From: JBKJZO01 sp046715235
Lineage (GTDB): Bacteria > Actinomycetota > Actinomycetes > BP-191
Direction of reading: 5' to 3'
Length of the DNA: 8,515 nt
NCBI GenBank assembly: GCA_046715235.1
Contig: JBKJZO010000168.1
Span: forward strand, 1 to 8,515
Both the position numbers and the translations under genes were made by a program. Position 1 is the stretch's first letter; each line of letters begins with the position of its first letter. Of the stretch, positions 1 to 6,128 are shown piece after piece. The notes beneath the pieces were generated by a model. The model did not search any database and was not told the origin of the DNA. It worked only from the letters and a program-made list of their open reading frames with translations.

Positions 1-1489
1 GCGCGCTGACGAGGCCCCGGCGCAGCCGCTGGTCACGAGTCAGACCGCGGCCCGCGGGCGCGGCGGGCAGCATCGCCCCGATCCTGTCGTAGCCCTCGAG
101 CCGCAGCACCTCCTCGACCAGGTCGACCGGCAGCGTCAGGTCGGGGCGCCAGGACGGCGGTGCCACGACGAGCGGGTCGTCGCCATCGAGGTCACAACCG
201 ACATCGTGGAGGCGACGGCGTACGACGTCGGGCGGGTAGGTGGTGCCGCCTACACGTGTTGGCAGGTCGATGGGCAAATGGATGCTCGCGCGCGCCGCGC
301 GGTGGTCGACGTCGGTGACGGCCGGGTCCGGCGTACCGCCGCCGAGCTCGATGAGTAGGCGCACCGCAAGCTCCGCTGCCGCAGGCGCGAGGGCGTCGTC
401 GAGGCCGCGCGCGAACCGCCTTGACGCCTCGGAATCGAGCCGGTGTCGGTGCGACGTGCGCCAGATGCCGCCCGAGTCGAACAGTGCCGCCTCGATGAGC
501 ACGTCGCTCGTCGCGGCGTCGACTTCGGTCGAGGCACCCCCCATGACACCGGCGATGCCGATTGGCCCGGAGTCATCGGTGATCAGCAGGTCGTCGGCGT
601 CGAGCGATCGCACCTGCCCGTCGAGGGTCTCGAGCTTCTCGCCGGCCACGGCAGTACGAACGACGATCGGCCCGGAGAGCTTGCCGAGGTCGTACGCGTG
701 CAGTGGCTGCCCGACCGCGAGCAGCACGTAGTTGGTGACGTCGACCGTGAGCGAGATCGAACGCATGCCGGAGAGCTGCAGTCGCCGCTGCATCCATGCG
801 GGACTCGACCTGGTCGGGTTGACGCCGCGAACGATCCGGGCGACGAACCGGGGGCAGCGCGCCGCATCGGCGAGCTCCACCGGATAGCCCTCACCCGGTT
901 TCGGCACGCCGATGATCGCGGGGTCGCGGAAAGGGACGTCGAACGCGGTCGCTGCCTCGCGGGCGACGCCGCGGACCGACAGGCAGTACGAGCGGTCGGC
1001 CTTGATGGCGATGTCGAGCACTTCGTCGCGCACGCCGAGCAGCTCGACCACGTCGGCTCCGAGAGGAGGCGCATCATCGAGTACCAGGATGCCGGTGTGG
1101 CTGTCACCGAGCCCGAGTTCGCGCTCGGAGCAGATCATGCCGTCGCTGACGTGGCCGTAGGTCTTGCGCGCGGTGATCTCGAGGCCGCCGGGCAACACCG
1201 CTCCTGGAAGAGCGACCGGCACCCGGTCGCCGACGGCGAAATTGCTTGCACCGCATACGATCCCGCGCACTCCCGCACCCGTGTCGACCTGGCAGTAGCG
1301 GATGGGTTTGTTGAAGCCGGTCAGCTCCTCGATCGCGAGTACCTCACCGACGATGACGCCGGAGACGTCGGCACCGACCCGGTCGACCGTCTCGACCTCG
1401 AGCCCGGCGCGCACGAGGGCGTCGCGAACGTCGTCGGCGGACGCCTCGACGTCGGCATAGTCGCGTAACCACGACATCGGCACGCGCAC
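1..1489 (-). CDS. pheT: Phenylalanyl-tRNA synthetase beta subunit (partial, C-terminus outside window)
   Basis: Beta subunit of the cytosolic alpha2-beta2 PheRS, which with PheS attaches phenylalanine to tRNA-Phe. The reading frame is open from the GTG at 1489 to base 1 (496 codons, no stop). Family members have about 820 residues, so roughly the last 40%, including the catalytic-like and anticodon-binding domains, is missing. The start MRVPMSWLRDYAD is the standard N-terminus. An EMAP/OB-type tRNA-binding domain (about 40-150) contains KTYGHVSDGMICSERELGLG. The B3/B4 editing domain follows, with the conserved stretch DVTNYVLLAVGQPLHAYD. The visible part ends in the B5 region at EEVLRLEGYDRI. 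The GTG lies one base after the pheS stop, with GGAGG six bases upstream inside pheS, so the two are probably translationally coupled. I see no internal stop or frameshift. Confidence 0.97.
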   Translation of the reverse strand, partial: MRVPMSWLRDYADVEASADDVRDALVRAGLEVETVDRVGADVSGVIVGEVLAIEELTGFNKPIRYCQVDTGAGVRGIVCGASNFAVGDRVPVALPGAVLPGGLEITARKTYGHVSDGMICSERELGLGDSHTGILVLDDAPPLGADVVELLGVRDEVLDIAIKADRSYCLSVRGVAREAATAFDVPFRDPAIIGVPKPGEGYPVELADAARCPRFVARIVRGVNPTRSSPAWMQRRLQLSGMRSISLTVDVTNYVLLAVGQPLHAYDLGKLSGPIVVRTAVAGEKLETLDGQVRSLDADDLLITDDSGPIGIAGVMGGASTEVDAATSDVLIEAALFDSGGIWRTSHRHRLDSEASRRFARGLDDALAPAAAELAVRLLIELGGGTPDPAVTDVDHRAARASIHLPIDLPTRVGGTTYPPDVVRRRLHDVGCDLDGDDPLVVAPPSWRPDLTLPVDLVEEVLRLEGYDRIGAMLPAAPAGRGLTRDQRLRRGLVSA

Positions 1490-1490
1490 G

Positions 1491-2573
1491 TCAGACCTCC
1501 GTTCCGAAGGGCAGCGTGAAGCGGATGTCGCCGTCGAAGAAGTAGCGCATGTCGGTGACGTTGTTGCGCCCCATGACGGTGCGCTCGAGGCCCATGCCGA
1601 ACGCGAAGCCGCTGTATCGCTCGGGGTCGATGCCGCAGGCCCGCAGCACGTTGGGATGCACCATTCCGCAGCCGCCCCACTCGATCCAGCCCTCGCCGGA
1701 ACAGGTTCGGCAGGTCGGCGACTCGCCCTGGCAGACCCAGCAGAGCAGGTCGACTTCGGCGGACGGCTCGGTGAACGGGAAGTACGACGGCCTCATGCGG
1801 GTGCGCGCATCGGCTGCGAACATCACAGATGCGAAGTGGTCGAGGGTGCCCCGCAGGTGACCCATCGTCAGGCCTTCGTCGACGGCTAACCCCTCGACCT
1901 GATGGAACACCGGCGAGTGCGTTGCATCGATCGGATCGTCCCGGTAGACGCGCCCGGGACAGATGACGTAGACCGGCAGCTCGCGTGAGAGCAGGGCACG
2001 GATCTGCACCGGCGACGTATGAGTGCGCAGCAACAGATGCGACTCGCGCGGCTCGACGTAGATCGTGTCGAACTCGCTACGAGCCGGGTGGTCGGGGCCG
2101 AGGTTGAGCGCGTCGAAGTTGTGCCACTCGGTCTCGACCTCGGGGCCCTCGGCCAGCTCGTACCCCATCGCGATGAAGAAGTCGGCCACGCGCTCCTGAA
2201 TGGTGGTGAGCGGGTGCCGGCTCCCCCGCGGCTGCCGGTCCCACGGCAAGGTGACGTCGACAGCTTCCTCGACGAGCACCCGCTCGTCGCGCTCGGCCTC
2301 CAAGTCGGAGGTACGGCGGGCGAGCGTGTCGCGGATCTGCGTGAGCGCCTCGTTGACTCGCCGGCCGGCGTCCTTGCGCGCACTCGGTTGCAGTGCCCCG
2401 ATCTCCGCGCGGGCGAGGGCGATCGGCGAGCGGTCACCGGCGTGCGCGGTGCGCGCCGCCGCGAGCTCGTCCAGATCACGGGCGGCAGCGAATGCCGACA
2501 CGGCATCGGCACACATCTGGTCGAGTCGCTCGGGATCGAGCGGGCTCACTTGCACGGGGTCGTAGTCAGCCAC
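1491..2573 (-). CDS. pheS: Phenylalanyl-tRNA synthetase alpha subunit
   Basis: Catalytic alpha subunit of PheRS, a class II synthetase that activates phenylalanine with ATP and charges tRNA-Phe. With the GTG at 2573 the protein has 360 residues, normal for the family, and begins VADYDPVQV. The N-terminal coiled-coil tRNA-binding arm spans about 1-110. The catalytic core shows RTHTSPVQIR (183-192), class II motif 2 around RVYRDDPIDATHSPVFHQVEG (208-228), FPFTEPSAEVD (265-275), WGGCGMVHPNVL and motif 3 GFAFGMGLERTVM (322-334). Residues 278-291 carry four cysteines in the pattern C-x2-C-x6-C-x2-C, which suggests a zinc knuckle; many PheS proteins lack it. The frame stays open up to a GTG at 2657 overlapping the kinase stop, but that 28-residue extension has no family character, while AGGAG lies ten bases before 2573. 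Confidence 0.97.
   Translation of the reverse strand: MADYDPVQVSPLDPERLDQMCADAVSAFAAARDLDELAAARTAHAGDRSPIALARAEIGALQPSARKDAGRRVNEALTQIRDTLARRTSDLEAERDERVLVEEAVDVTLPWDRQPRGSRHPLTTIQERVADFFIAMGYELAEGPEVETEWHNFDALNLGPDHPARSEFDTIYVEPRESHLLLRTHTSPVQIRALLSRELPVYVICPGRVYRDDPIDATHSPVFHQVEGLAVDEGLTMGHLRGTLDHFASVMFAADARTRMRPSYFPFTEPSAEVDLLCWVCQGESPTCRTCSGEGWIEWGGCGMVHPNVLRACGIDPERYSGFAFGMGLERTVMGRNNVTDMRYFFDGDIRFTLPFGTEV
1496..1500 (-). promoter_or_regulatory. Shine-Dalgarno of pheT, inside pheS
   Basis: GGAGG on the minus strand, six bases before the GTG at 1489. It lies within the last codons of pheS and fixes the pheT start, since the gap between the two genes is a single base. Confidence 0.8.
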
Positions 2574-2583
2574 GGCGGCTGGG

Positions 2584-2588
2584 CTCCT
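2584..2588 (-). promoter_or_regulatory. Shine-Dalgarno of pheS (decides the start)
   Basis: AGGAG on the minus strand, ten bases before the GTG at 2573. It favours this start over the in-frame GTG at 2657, which has only a weak GAGG upstream. Confidence 0.6.
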
Positions 2589-2625
2589 AGGGTTTGGCGC
2601 GCGCGGCACGAAGGCGCTCGGGCAG

Positions 2626-2631
2626 AGAATA
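2626..2631 (-). promoter_or_regulatory. Candidate -10 element for pheST
   Basis: TATTCT on the minus strand fits TANNNT and is the most AT-rich spot in the 80-bp gap between the kinase gene and pheS. I see no good -35 hexamer at 16-18 bp. If used, the transcript would start near 2619, downstream of the alternative GTG at 2657, giving a leader of about 45 nt. Weak evidence; pheST may simply be read from upstream. Confidence 0.25.
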
Positions 2632-2653
2632 CGGGGCGCGGCTGAGCCCGCCG

Positions 2654-3721
2654 TCACGCCTCGTAGGCCGGGACGCCGGCGGGCAGGATAAATCGGAACT
2701 GCGCGCCGCCCGAGTCAGCTGCTGACGCCTGGATCTCGCCGCCGTGTGCTTCGACCAGCCCTTTGACGATGTAGAGACCGAGCCCGGTGCCCTGCCGGCG
2801 GTTGACAGCGTCGGGCCGGCGCCAGAACTTCGTGAAGACGCGAGCGAGCATCTCCTCGGGGATGCCGTCGCCCTCGTCGCTTACGGTCACAGCCGCGCCC
2901 TCGGGACTGCCCTCGACCTGCACCGTGACTGTGCCGGCGCCGTACTTCAGCGCGTTCTCGATGAGGTTGTGAAGCACCTGGTCGACCTTGTCGGGGTCGG
3001 CCCACATCTCCGGCAACTCGCCATTGGTCAGCAGCTTGAAGCGCGACTCCGGCTCCCCCGCCGCGAGGTGCGACGCGAAGGCGCGGCGAACGGCGCCGAC
3101 CAGGTCGATCACCTGACGCCGCAACTCGAGGCGACCCGCGTCGATGCGCGAGACGTCGAGCAGGTCGGTCAGCAGCCGGGTGACGCGGTCGGCGTCGGCG
3201 TTGACGGTCTGCAGCATGACGATCTTCTGCTCGTCGTTGAACTTGTCCCACTTGGCGAGCAACGTCGCGGTGAACCCCTTGACGCTGGTCAGCGGCGATC
3301 GCAGCTCGTGCGCGACGGTCGAGATGAGCTCGGCGCCGCCGCGTTCGAGGCGCTCCCGGGCTGCGGTGTCACGGAACGACACCACGAGCCGCAGCAGCTT
3401 GCCGTTGGAGTTCTCCCGCACGTACCGCGCAGTGACCAGCATCTTCTGCAGGTCGCCGCTGGGGTGGGCGAGATTCAGGATCCGTTCGGGTTGCCCGCTG
3501 CGAGTCGACAGGCCGCCGTACGGGTCGGTGCACTGCCACCAATCGCGGCCGGACGAGTCGGTGAGCGCGAGGACGTCGCGGTAGTCACGGCCGAGGACTT
3601 CGTCGGCGGTGCGTCGGAGCAGCCGCTGACCCGCGCGGTTGAGAACTGTGACCGTGCCAGACGCGTCGGCGACGAGGACGCCGTCAGGAAGCTCGTCGTA
3701 CCCCGCCGCGTCGTCGCTCAC
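2654..3721 (-). CDS. Soluble PAS-domain sensor histidine kinase
   Basis: Autophosphorylating histidine kinase, 355 residues from the GTG at 3721. A PAS domain occupies about residues 6-125 (ELPDGVLVADASGTVTVLNR onward). A HisKA dimerisation domain has the H-box STVAHELRSPLTSVKG with phospho-acceptor H138. The HATPase_c domain has N-box DQVLHNLIENALKYG (247-261), G1 box SDEGDGIP (281-288), F-box VFTKFWR and G2 box GTGLGLYIVKG (311-321). No signal peptide or membrane segment is visible, so it is probably cytosolic and senses an internal signal through PAS. The start is set by AGGAGG eight bases upstream and by a GTGA overlap of four bases with the methyltransferase stop; an upstream ATG at 3781 would add 20 atypical residues. 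No response regulator lies nearby, so its partner is unknown. It precedes pheS by 80 bp. Confidence 0.92.
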   Translation of the reverse strand: MSDDAAGYDELPDGVLVADASGTVTVLNRAGQRLLRRTADEVLGRDYRDVLALTDSSGRDWWQCTDPYGGLSTRSGQPERILNLAHPSGDLQKMLVTARYVRENSNGKLLRLVVSFRDTAARERLERGGAELISTVAHELRSPLTSVKGFTATLLAKWDKFNDEQKIVMLQTVNADADRVTRLLTDLLDVSRIDAGRLELRRQVIDLVGAVRRAFASHLAAGEPESRFKLLTNGELPEMWADPDKVDQVLHNLIENALKYGAGTVTVQVEGSPEGAAVTVSDEGDGIPEEMLARVFTKFWRRPDAVNRRQGTGLGLYIVKGLVEAHGGEIQASAADSGGAQFRFILPAGVPAYEA

Positions 3722-4545
3722 GTTCGGGTCCTCCTGCATCCGCCCGGTCCGCGTTGTGCCCGCGCTGAAGCGTAGAGGCACACGGCAGCAGCGGTCGCGA
3801 GGTTGAGGGACTCGGCGCGACCGTGAATGGGGACCCGCACGCTCACGTCGGTCAGCGCGACCAACTCCTCAGGCAGTCCCCAGGCCTCGTTTCCGAACAC
3901 CCATGCCGCTCGCCCGGATAACTCGGCAGAGTATAGGTCAAGGCTACCCGCACCAGACGTGGCCAGCACCGCGAGACCGGCCGCCCGCAACCTGTCGACC
4001 GCCTCGCCGATCGGCACACCGACGGCGAACGGCAGGTGGAAGACGCTACCGGCCGAGGACCGCACGCACTTGGGGTTGTACGGATCGACACTGGCATCGG
4101 CAAACACGACGGCGTCGGCGCCGGCCGCGTCCGCTGTACGAAGGATGGTGCCGGCGTTTCCGGGATCGCGGACATTGGCGAGTACGGCGACCAGAGCCGG
4201 CTTGCTCGCGACGATGTTGTCGAGCGAGGTATCGCGGAAGCCGGCTATGCCCACGACCCCTTGCGGTGTGACCGTTTGCGCAAGGTCGTCCATGACGGAC
4301 GGCGTGATGCGATGAACGACGACGTGCTGCGCGTGCGCGGACGACACGAGGTCGGCGTACCGGATGGCCGCGTCGGGCGTGACGAAGAGTTCGAGTAGCG
4401 CGCCGGGCTCCGCCAGCGCCTCCGTCGCCCCGGTCGGGCCTTCGACCAGGAACCGGCGGTCCTGCCGCCGGAAGCTGCGCTTGGCCAGCCGGCGCGCGGT
4501 GCTTACCGCGCGGTTTTGCGACGTCGTGATGAGCGGGTCAGCCAT
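3718..4545 (-). CDS. TrmH/SpoU-family RNA 2'-O-ribose methyltransferase
   Basis: Predicted SAM-dependent methyltransferase of the SPOUT class that methylates a ribose 2'-OH in rRNA or tRNA; the target nucleotide cannot be read from sequence. It has 275 residues, usual for the TsnR/RlmB-like branch. An N-terminal substrate-binding domain (about 30-100, with FLVEGPTGATEAL) is followed by the SpoU catalytic knot. Motif 1 is NVRDPGNAGTILRTADAAGA (124-143) with the conserved Asn and the likely catalytic R136. Motif 2 is WVFGNEAWGLPEEL (215-228), and motif 3 is VRVPIHGRAESLNLATAAAV (237-256), which forms the SAM-binding trefoil. The ATG at 4545 is preceded by a G-rich stretch. The gene follows rplT by 38 bp with no terminator between them and overlaps the kinase by four bases. 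It is likely part of the ribosomal-protein operon. Confidence 0.93.
   Translation of the reverse strand: MADPLITTSQNRAVSTARRLAKRSFRRQDRRFLVEGPTGATEALAEPGALLELFVTPDAAIRYADLVSSAHAQHVVVHRITPSVMDDLAQTVTPQGVVGIAGFRDTSLDNIVASKPALVAVLANVRDPGNAGTILRTADAAGADAVVFADASVDPYNPKCVRSSAGSVFHLPFAVGVPIGEAVDRLRAAGLAVLATSGAGSLDLYSAELSGRAAWVFGNEAWGLPEELVALTDVSVRVPIHGRAESLNLATAAAVCLYASARAQRGPGGCRRTRT
3730..3735 (-). promoter_or_regulatory. Shine-Dalgarno of the histidine kinase, inside the methyltransferase gene
   Basis: A consensus AGGAGG eight bases before the GTG at 3721. Together with the 4-bp stop/start overlap it indicates that the kinase is translated in step with the methyltransferase. Confidence 0.8.
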
Positions 4546-4583
4546 CTCACGCCCCGCCCGTCGGCTGGTTCAGGTGGTACGGA

Positions 4584-4976
4584 TCAGGCCGCGGAGCCGT
4601 CGGCGGCCGCAGCGGTGTTGGCCTCATTGGCCGCCTTGGCGACCCCGACAAGGGCGGTGAAGGCGGCCGGGTCGGACACGGCGATCTCGGCGAGCGACTT
4701 GCGGTCGAGCTCGACGCCCGCGGCCTTGAGACCCTGGATGAAGCGGTTGTAGGTCATGCCGTCCTGCCGGCAGGCGGCGTTGATGCGCTGGATCCACAGT
4801 TGCCTGAAGTCGCCCTTGCGCTTCTTGCGGTCGCGGTAGGCGTAGGTCATCGAGTGGAGCACTTGCTCCTTGGCCTTGCGGTAGAGCCGTGAGCGCTGGC
4901 CGCGGTAACCGCTGGCCTGCTCCAGGACGGAACGGCGCTTCTTGTGGGCGTTGACTGCCCGCTTGACGCGTGCCAC
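4584..4976 (-). CDS. rplT: 50S ribosomal protein L20
   Basis: L20 binds 23S rRNA early in 50S assembly and is a translational autoregulator of its own operon in several bacteria. The 130-residue product is highly basic. It shows the family N-terminus MARVKRAVNAHKKRRS, the helix SGYRGQRSRLYRKAKEQVLH and the signature region KGDFRQLWIQRINAACRQDG followed by MTYNRFIQGL (about 54-83). The Ala-rich tail after about residue 110 is a little longer than in the shortest family members. The start is GTG at 4976, with AAGGGG eight bases upstream. It lies 55 bp after rpmI in the conserved infC-rpmI-rplT order. Confidence 0.99.
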   Translation of the reverse strand: MARVKRAVNAHKKRRSVLEQASGYRGQRSRLYRKAKEQVLHSMTYAYRDRKKRKGDFRQLWIQRINAACRQDGMTYNRFIQGLKAAGVELDRKSLAEIAVSDPAAFTALVGVAKAANEANTAAAADGSAA

Positions 4977-5031
4977 TGGGATATCCCCTTACGTGTTCGT
5001 GTGAGCGGCCGGGTTACGCCCGCGACCGGAC

Positions 5032-5226
5032 CTACCTGCCGAGCAGCTTCTTGATCTTCTTGGTGTTCTCAGGTGCTGCCTCGACAAGCCCGTTGAGCCG
5101 GCGAGTGAGCGTGGACGGCTTGCTCTCGAAGTTGTGCCGGCGGCCTGCGTGGCCACGCATGACTTTGCCGCTGCCGGTGATCCGGAAGCGCTTCGCCGTC
5201 CCCTTGTGCGTCTTGTTCTTGGGCAT
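5032..5226 (-). CDS. rpmI: 50S ribosomal protein L35
   Basis: Small basic protein of the large ribosomal subunit. Its 64 residues are exactly the normal family length. The N-terminus MPKNKTHKGTAKRFRITGSG is the recognised L35 signature, and the rest (GRRHNFESKPSTLTRRL to KKIKKLLGR) is also typical. It starts at ATG 5226, 40 bp after infC, with a modest GAAGAGAG upstream. It is the middle gene of infC-rpmI-rplT. Confidence 0.99.
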   Translation of the reverse strand: MPKNKTHKGTAKRFRITGSGKVMRGHAGRRHNFESKPSTLTRRLNGLVEAAPENTKKIKKLLGR

Positions 5227-5266
5227 CAGGTGCTCTCTTCAGTCGGTGCCGTACTACTGGGTCGAA

Positions 5267-5860
5267 CTATGGGGCGGACCCGTTGTCCGGGCTGGCCTGG
5301 GTGATCGGTTGTTCGGGCGCTGCTTCGACCTTGGCGCTCGCTGCCTTCACATTCCTGTGCGGCGCGATGACCATGATCATGTTGCGTCCGTCGAGTTTGG
5401 GTGCCGCTTCCACGAAGCCGAGCTCTTCGATGTCCTTGGCAAGTTTCATCAGCAGTTCGTAGCCGCGTTCGGGCCTGGACTGCTCCCGGCCGCGGAACAT
5501 GATCGTCACCTTGACCTTGTCGCCCTGCTTCAGGAACCGGATGACGTGGCCCTTTTTAGTGCCGTAGTCGTGCGGGTCGATCTTCGGGCGGAGCTTGATC
5601 TCCTTGATGACGGTCAGCGTCGTCTTGCGACGCGCGTCCCTGGCCTTCTGCGCGCTTTCGTACTTGAACTTGCCGTAGTCCATGAGCTTGCAAACCGGCG
5701 GGCGTGCCATCGGCGCGACTTCGACGAGGTCGAGGTCGGCATCGGTGGCCAGCTGCATCGCCTCCCCGATGGGAACGATGCCTATCTGTTCGCCTAGAGC
5801 ACCCACGAGACGTACCTCGGGGACTCGGATCCGGTCGTTGATCCGTGGCTCGACGCTGAT
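5267..5860 (-). CDS. infC: Translation initiation factor IF-3, starting at ATC
   Basis: IF-3 binds the 30S subunit, prevents premature joining of the 50S and checks the start codon and initiator tRNA. With the ATC at 5860 the protein has 197 residues. It begins (M)SVEPRINDRIRVPEVRLVG, the usual N-terminus in actinobacteria. The signature PPVCKLMDYGKFKYE (54-68) leads into the basic linker helix, and the C-terminal domain (about 81-171) contains FRGREQSRPE and LDGRNMIMVIAPH. AGGAGG lies four bases before the ATC. The frame stays open to a GTG at 5956, but that 32-residue extension would run through the attenuator hairpin and is unlike IF-3. A non-AUG start is known for infC in other bacteria, where IF-3 discriminates against it and so represses its own synthesis. 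That control is inferred here. The tail after residue 171 is Ala/Glu/Pro-rich and variable. Confidence 0.97.
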   Translation of the reverse strand: MSVEPRINDRIRVPEVRLVGALGEQIGIVPIGEAMQLATDADLDLVEVAPMARPPVCKLMDYGKFKYESAQKARDARRKTTLTVIKEIKLRPKIDPHDYGTKKGHVIRFLKQGDKVKVTIMFRGREQSRPERGYELLMKLAKDIEELGFVEAAPKLDGRNMIMVIAPHRNVKAASAKVEAAPEQPITQASPDNGSAP

Positions 5861-5864
5861 GGGA

Positions 5865-5870
5865 CCTCCT
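5865..5870 (-). promoter_or_regulatory. Shine-Dalgarno of infC
   Basis: AGGAGG followed by TCCC and the ATC at 5860. There is no ATG, GTG or TTG in the infC frame at a suitable distance downstream of it, so it supports ATC as the real initiator. The four-base spacing is short, as expected for a strong site serving a weak start codon. Confidence 0.75.
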
Positions 5871-5914
5871 ACGGTGCCGGGAAATCGGTGTGGATCGAAC
5901 GACGCCGCTAGACC

Positions 5915-5950
5915 AAGACAAAGGCCTCGCGACACGTGCTCGCGAGGCCC
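5915..5950 (-). terminator. Intrinsic-terminator-like attenuator in the infC leader
   Basis: On the minus strand a perfect 10-bp stem, GGCCTCGCGA (5949-5940) with TCGCGAGGCC (5932-5923), closes a 7-base loop GCACGTG. It is followed directly by the T-rich tail TTTGTCTT (5922-5915). It lies 54 bases upstream of the infC start and in the same direction, so it is best read as a transcription attenuator in the leader rather than an end-of-gene terminator. What toggles it is not visible. Confidence 0.72.
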
Positions 5951-6119
5951 ACACACCGGAAGCCCGGCGCGCGACCAGGTCGCACGCCGTACTCATGGGC
6001 CCTGATGGTGCCGGGCCCGACCGGAACCTGGCCGGCCGCAGGGCCGTCAGGTGGGAGCGGGGCTCCACTTGCACGCCGGTCTCGTCACATGCACAACAAG
6101 ACCGGTCGGTCGAACGCAA

Positions 6120-6128
6120 AGACTAACA
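6120..6128 (-). promoter_or_regulatory. Candidate extended -10 promoter of infC
   Basis: TGT followed by TAGTCT on the minus strand matches the extended -10 pattern TGn-TANNNT. No good -35 hexamer is seen 16-18 bp upstream, which is compatible with an extended -10 site. A start near 6113 would give a leader of about 250 nt containing the attenuator. Based on pattern only. Confidence 0.35.

Larger units (their letters stand above)
5861..6119 (-). promoter_or_regulatory. Long structured 5' leader of infC-rpmI-rplT
   Basis: About 260 nt between the candidate promoter and the infC start with no convincing gene. On the minus strand it contains, in order, a 7-bp hairpin CCGGTCT/AGACCGG (6105-6099 with 6082-6076), a small stem GGAGC/GCTCC near 6066-6054, GGGCCC-containing stretches near 6019 and 6002, and the attenuator at 5915-5950. 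The ORFs found here in every frame have no recognisable family, and the longer ones run into infC in another frame. In Bacillus and E. coli the equivalent operon is controlled through its leader or mRNA by L20. I recognise no copy of those known elements, so similar control is only inferred. Confidence 0.5.

Noticed and set aside
443..1468. 341-codon plus-strand ORF
   Set aside because: It lies exactly antisense to pheT, whose minus-strand frame is continuous and unmistakable. The product is Asp/Arg/Val-rich with no family resemblance, as expected for the mirror frame of a high-GC gene.
2019..2645. 208-codon plus-strand ORF opposite pheS, and a 208-codon minus-strand frame at 1886-2512
   Set aside because: Both are alternative frames of the conserved pheS gene with low-complexity Arg/Ser or Asp/Val/Gly-rich products.
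2744..3775. 343-codon plus-strand ORF
   Set aside because: Antisense to the histidine kinase, whose H, N, G1 and G2 boxes are all intact on the minus strand. No recognisable domain on the plus strand.
4970..5797. 275-codon plus-strand ORF
   Set aside because: It runs antisense across both rpmI and infC and their intergenic gap. A real gene would not be expected to mirror two conserved ribosomal-operon genes; high GC explains the lack of stops.
5896..5904. GTTCGATCC, resembling a tRNA T-loop
   Set aside because: No acceptor stem, anticodon arm or cloverleaf can be formed around it; a chance match in the infC leader.
5556..6119. 187-codon minus-strand ORF starting at a TTG and overlapping infC
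   Set aside because: It covers the leader and then runs into infC in a different frame. The product is Arg/Ser-rich without family features, and the infC frame is clearly the real one.
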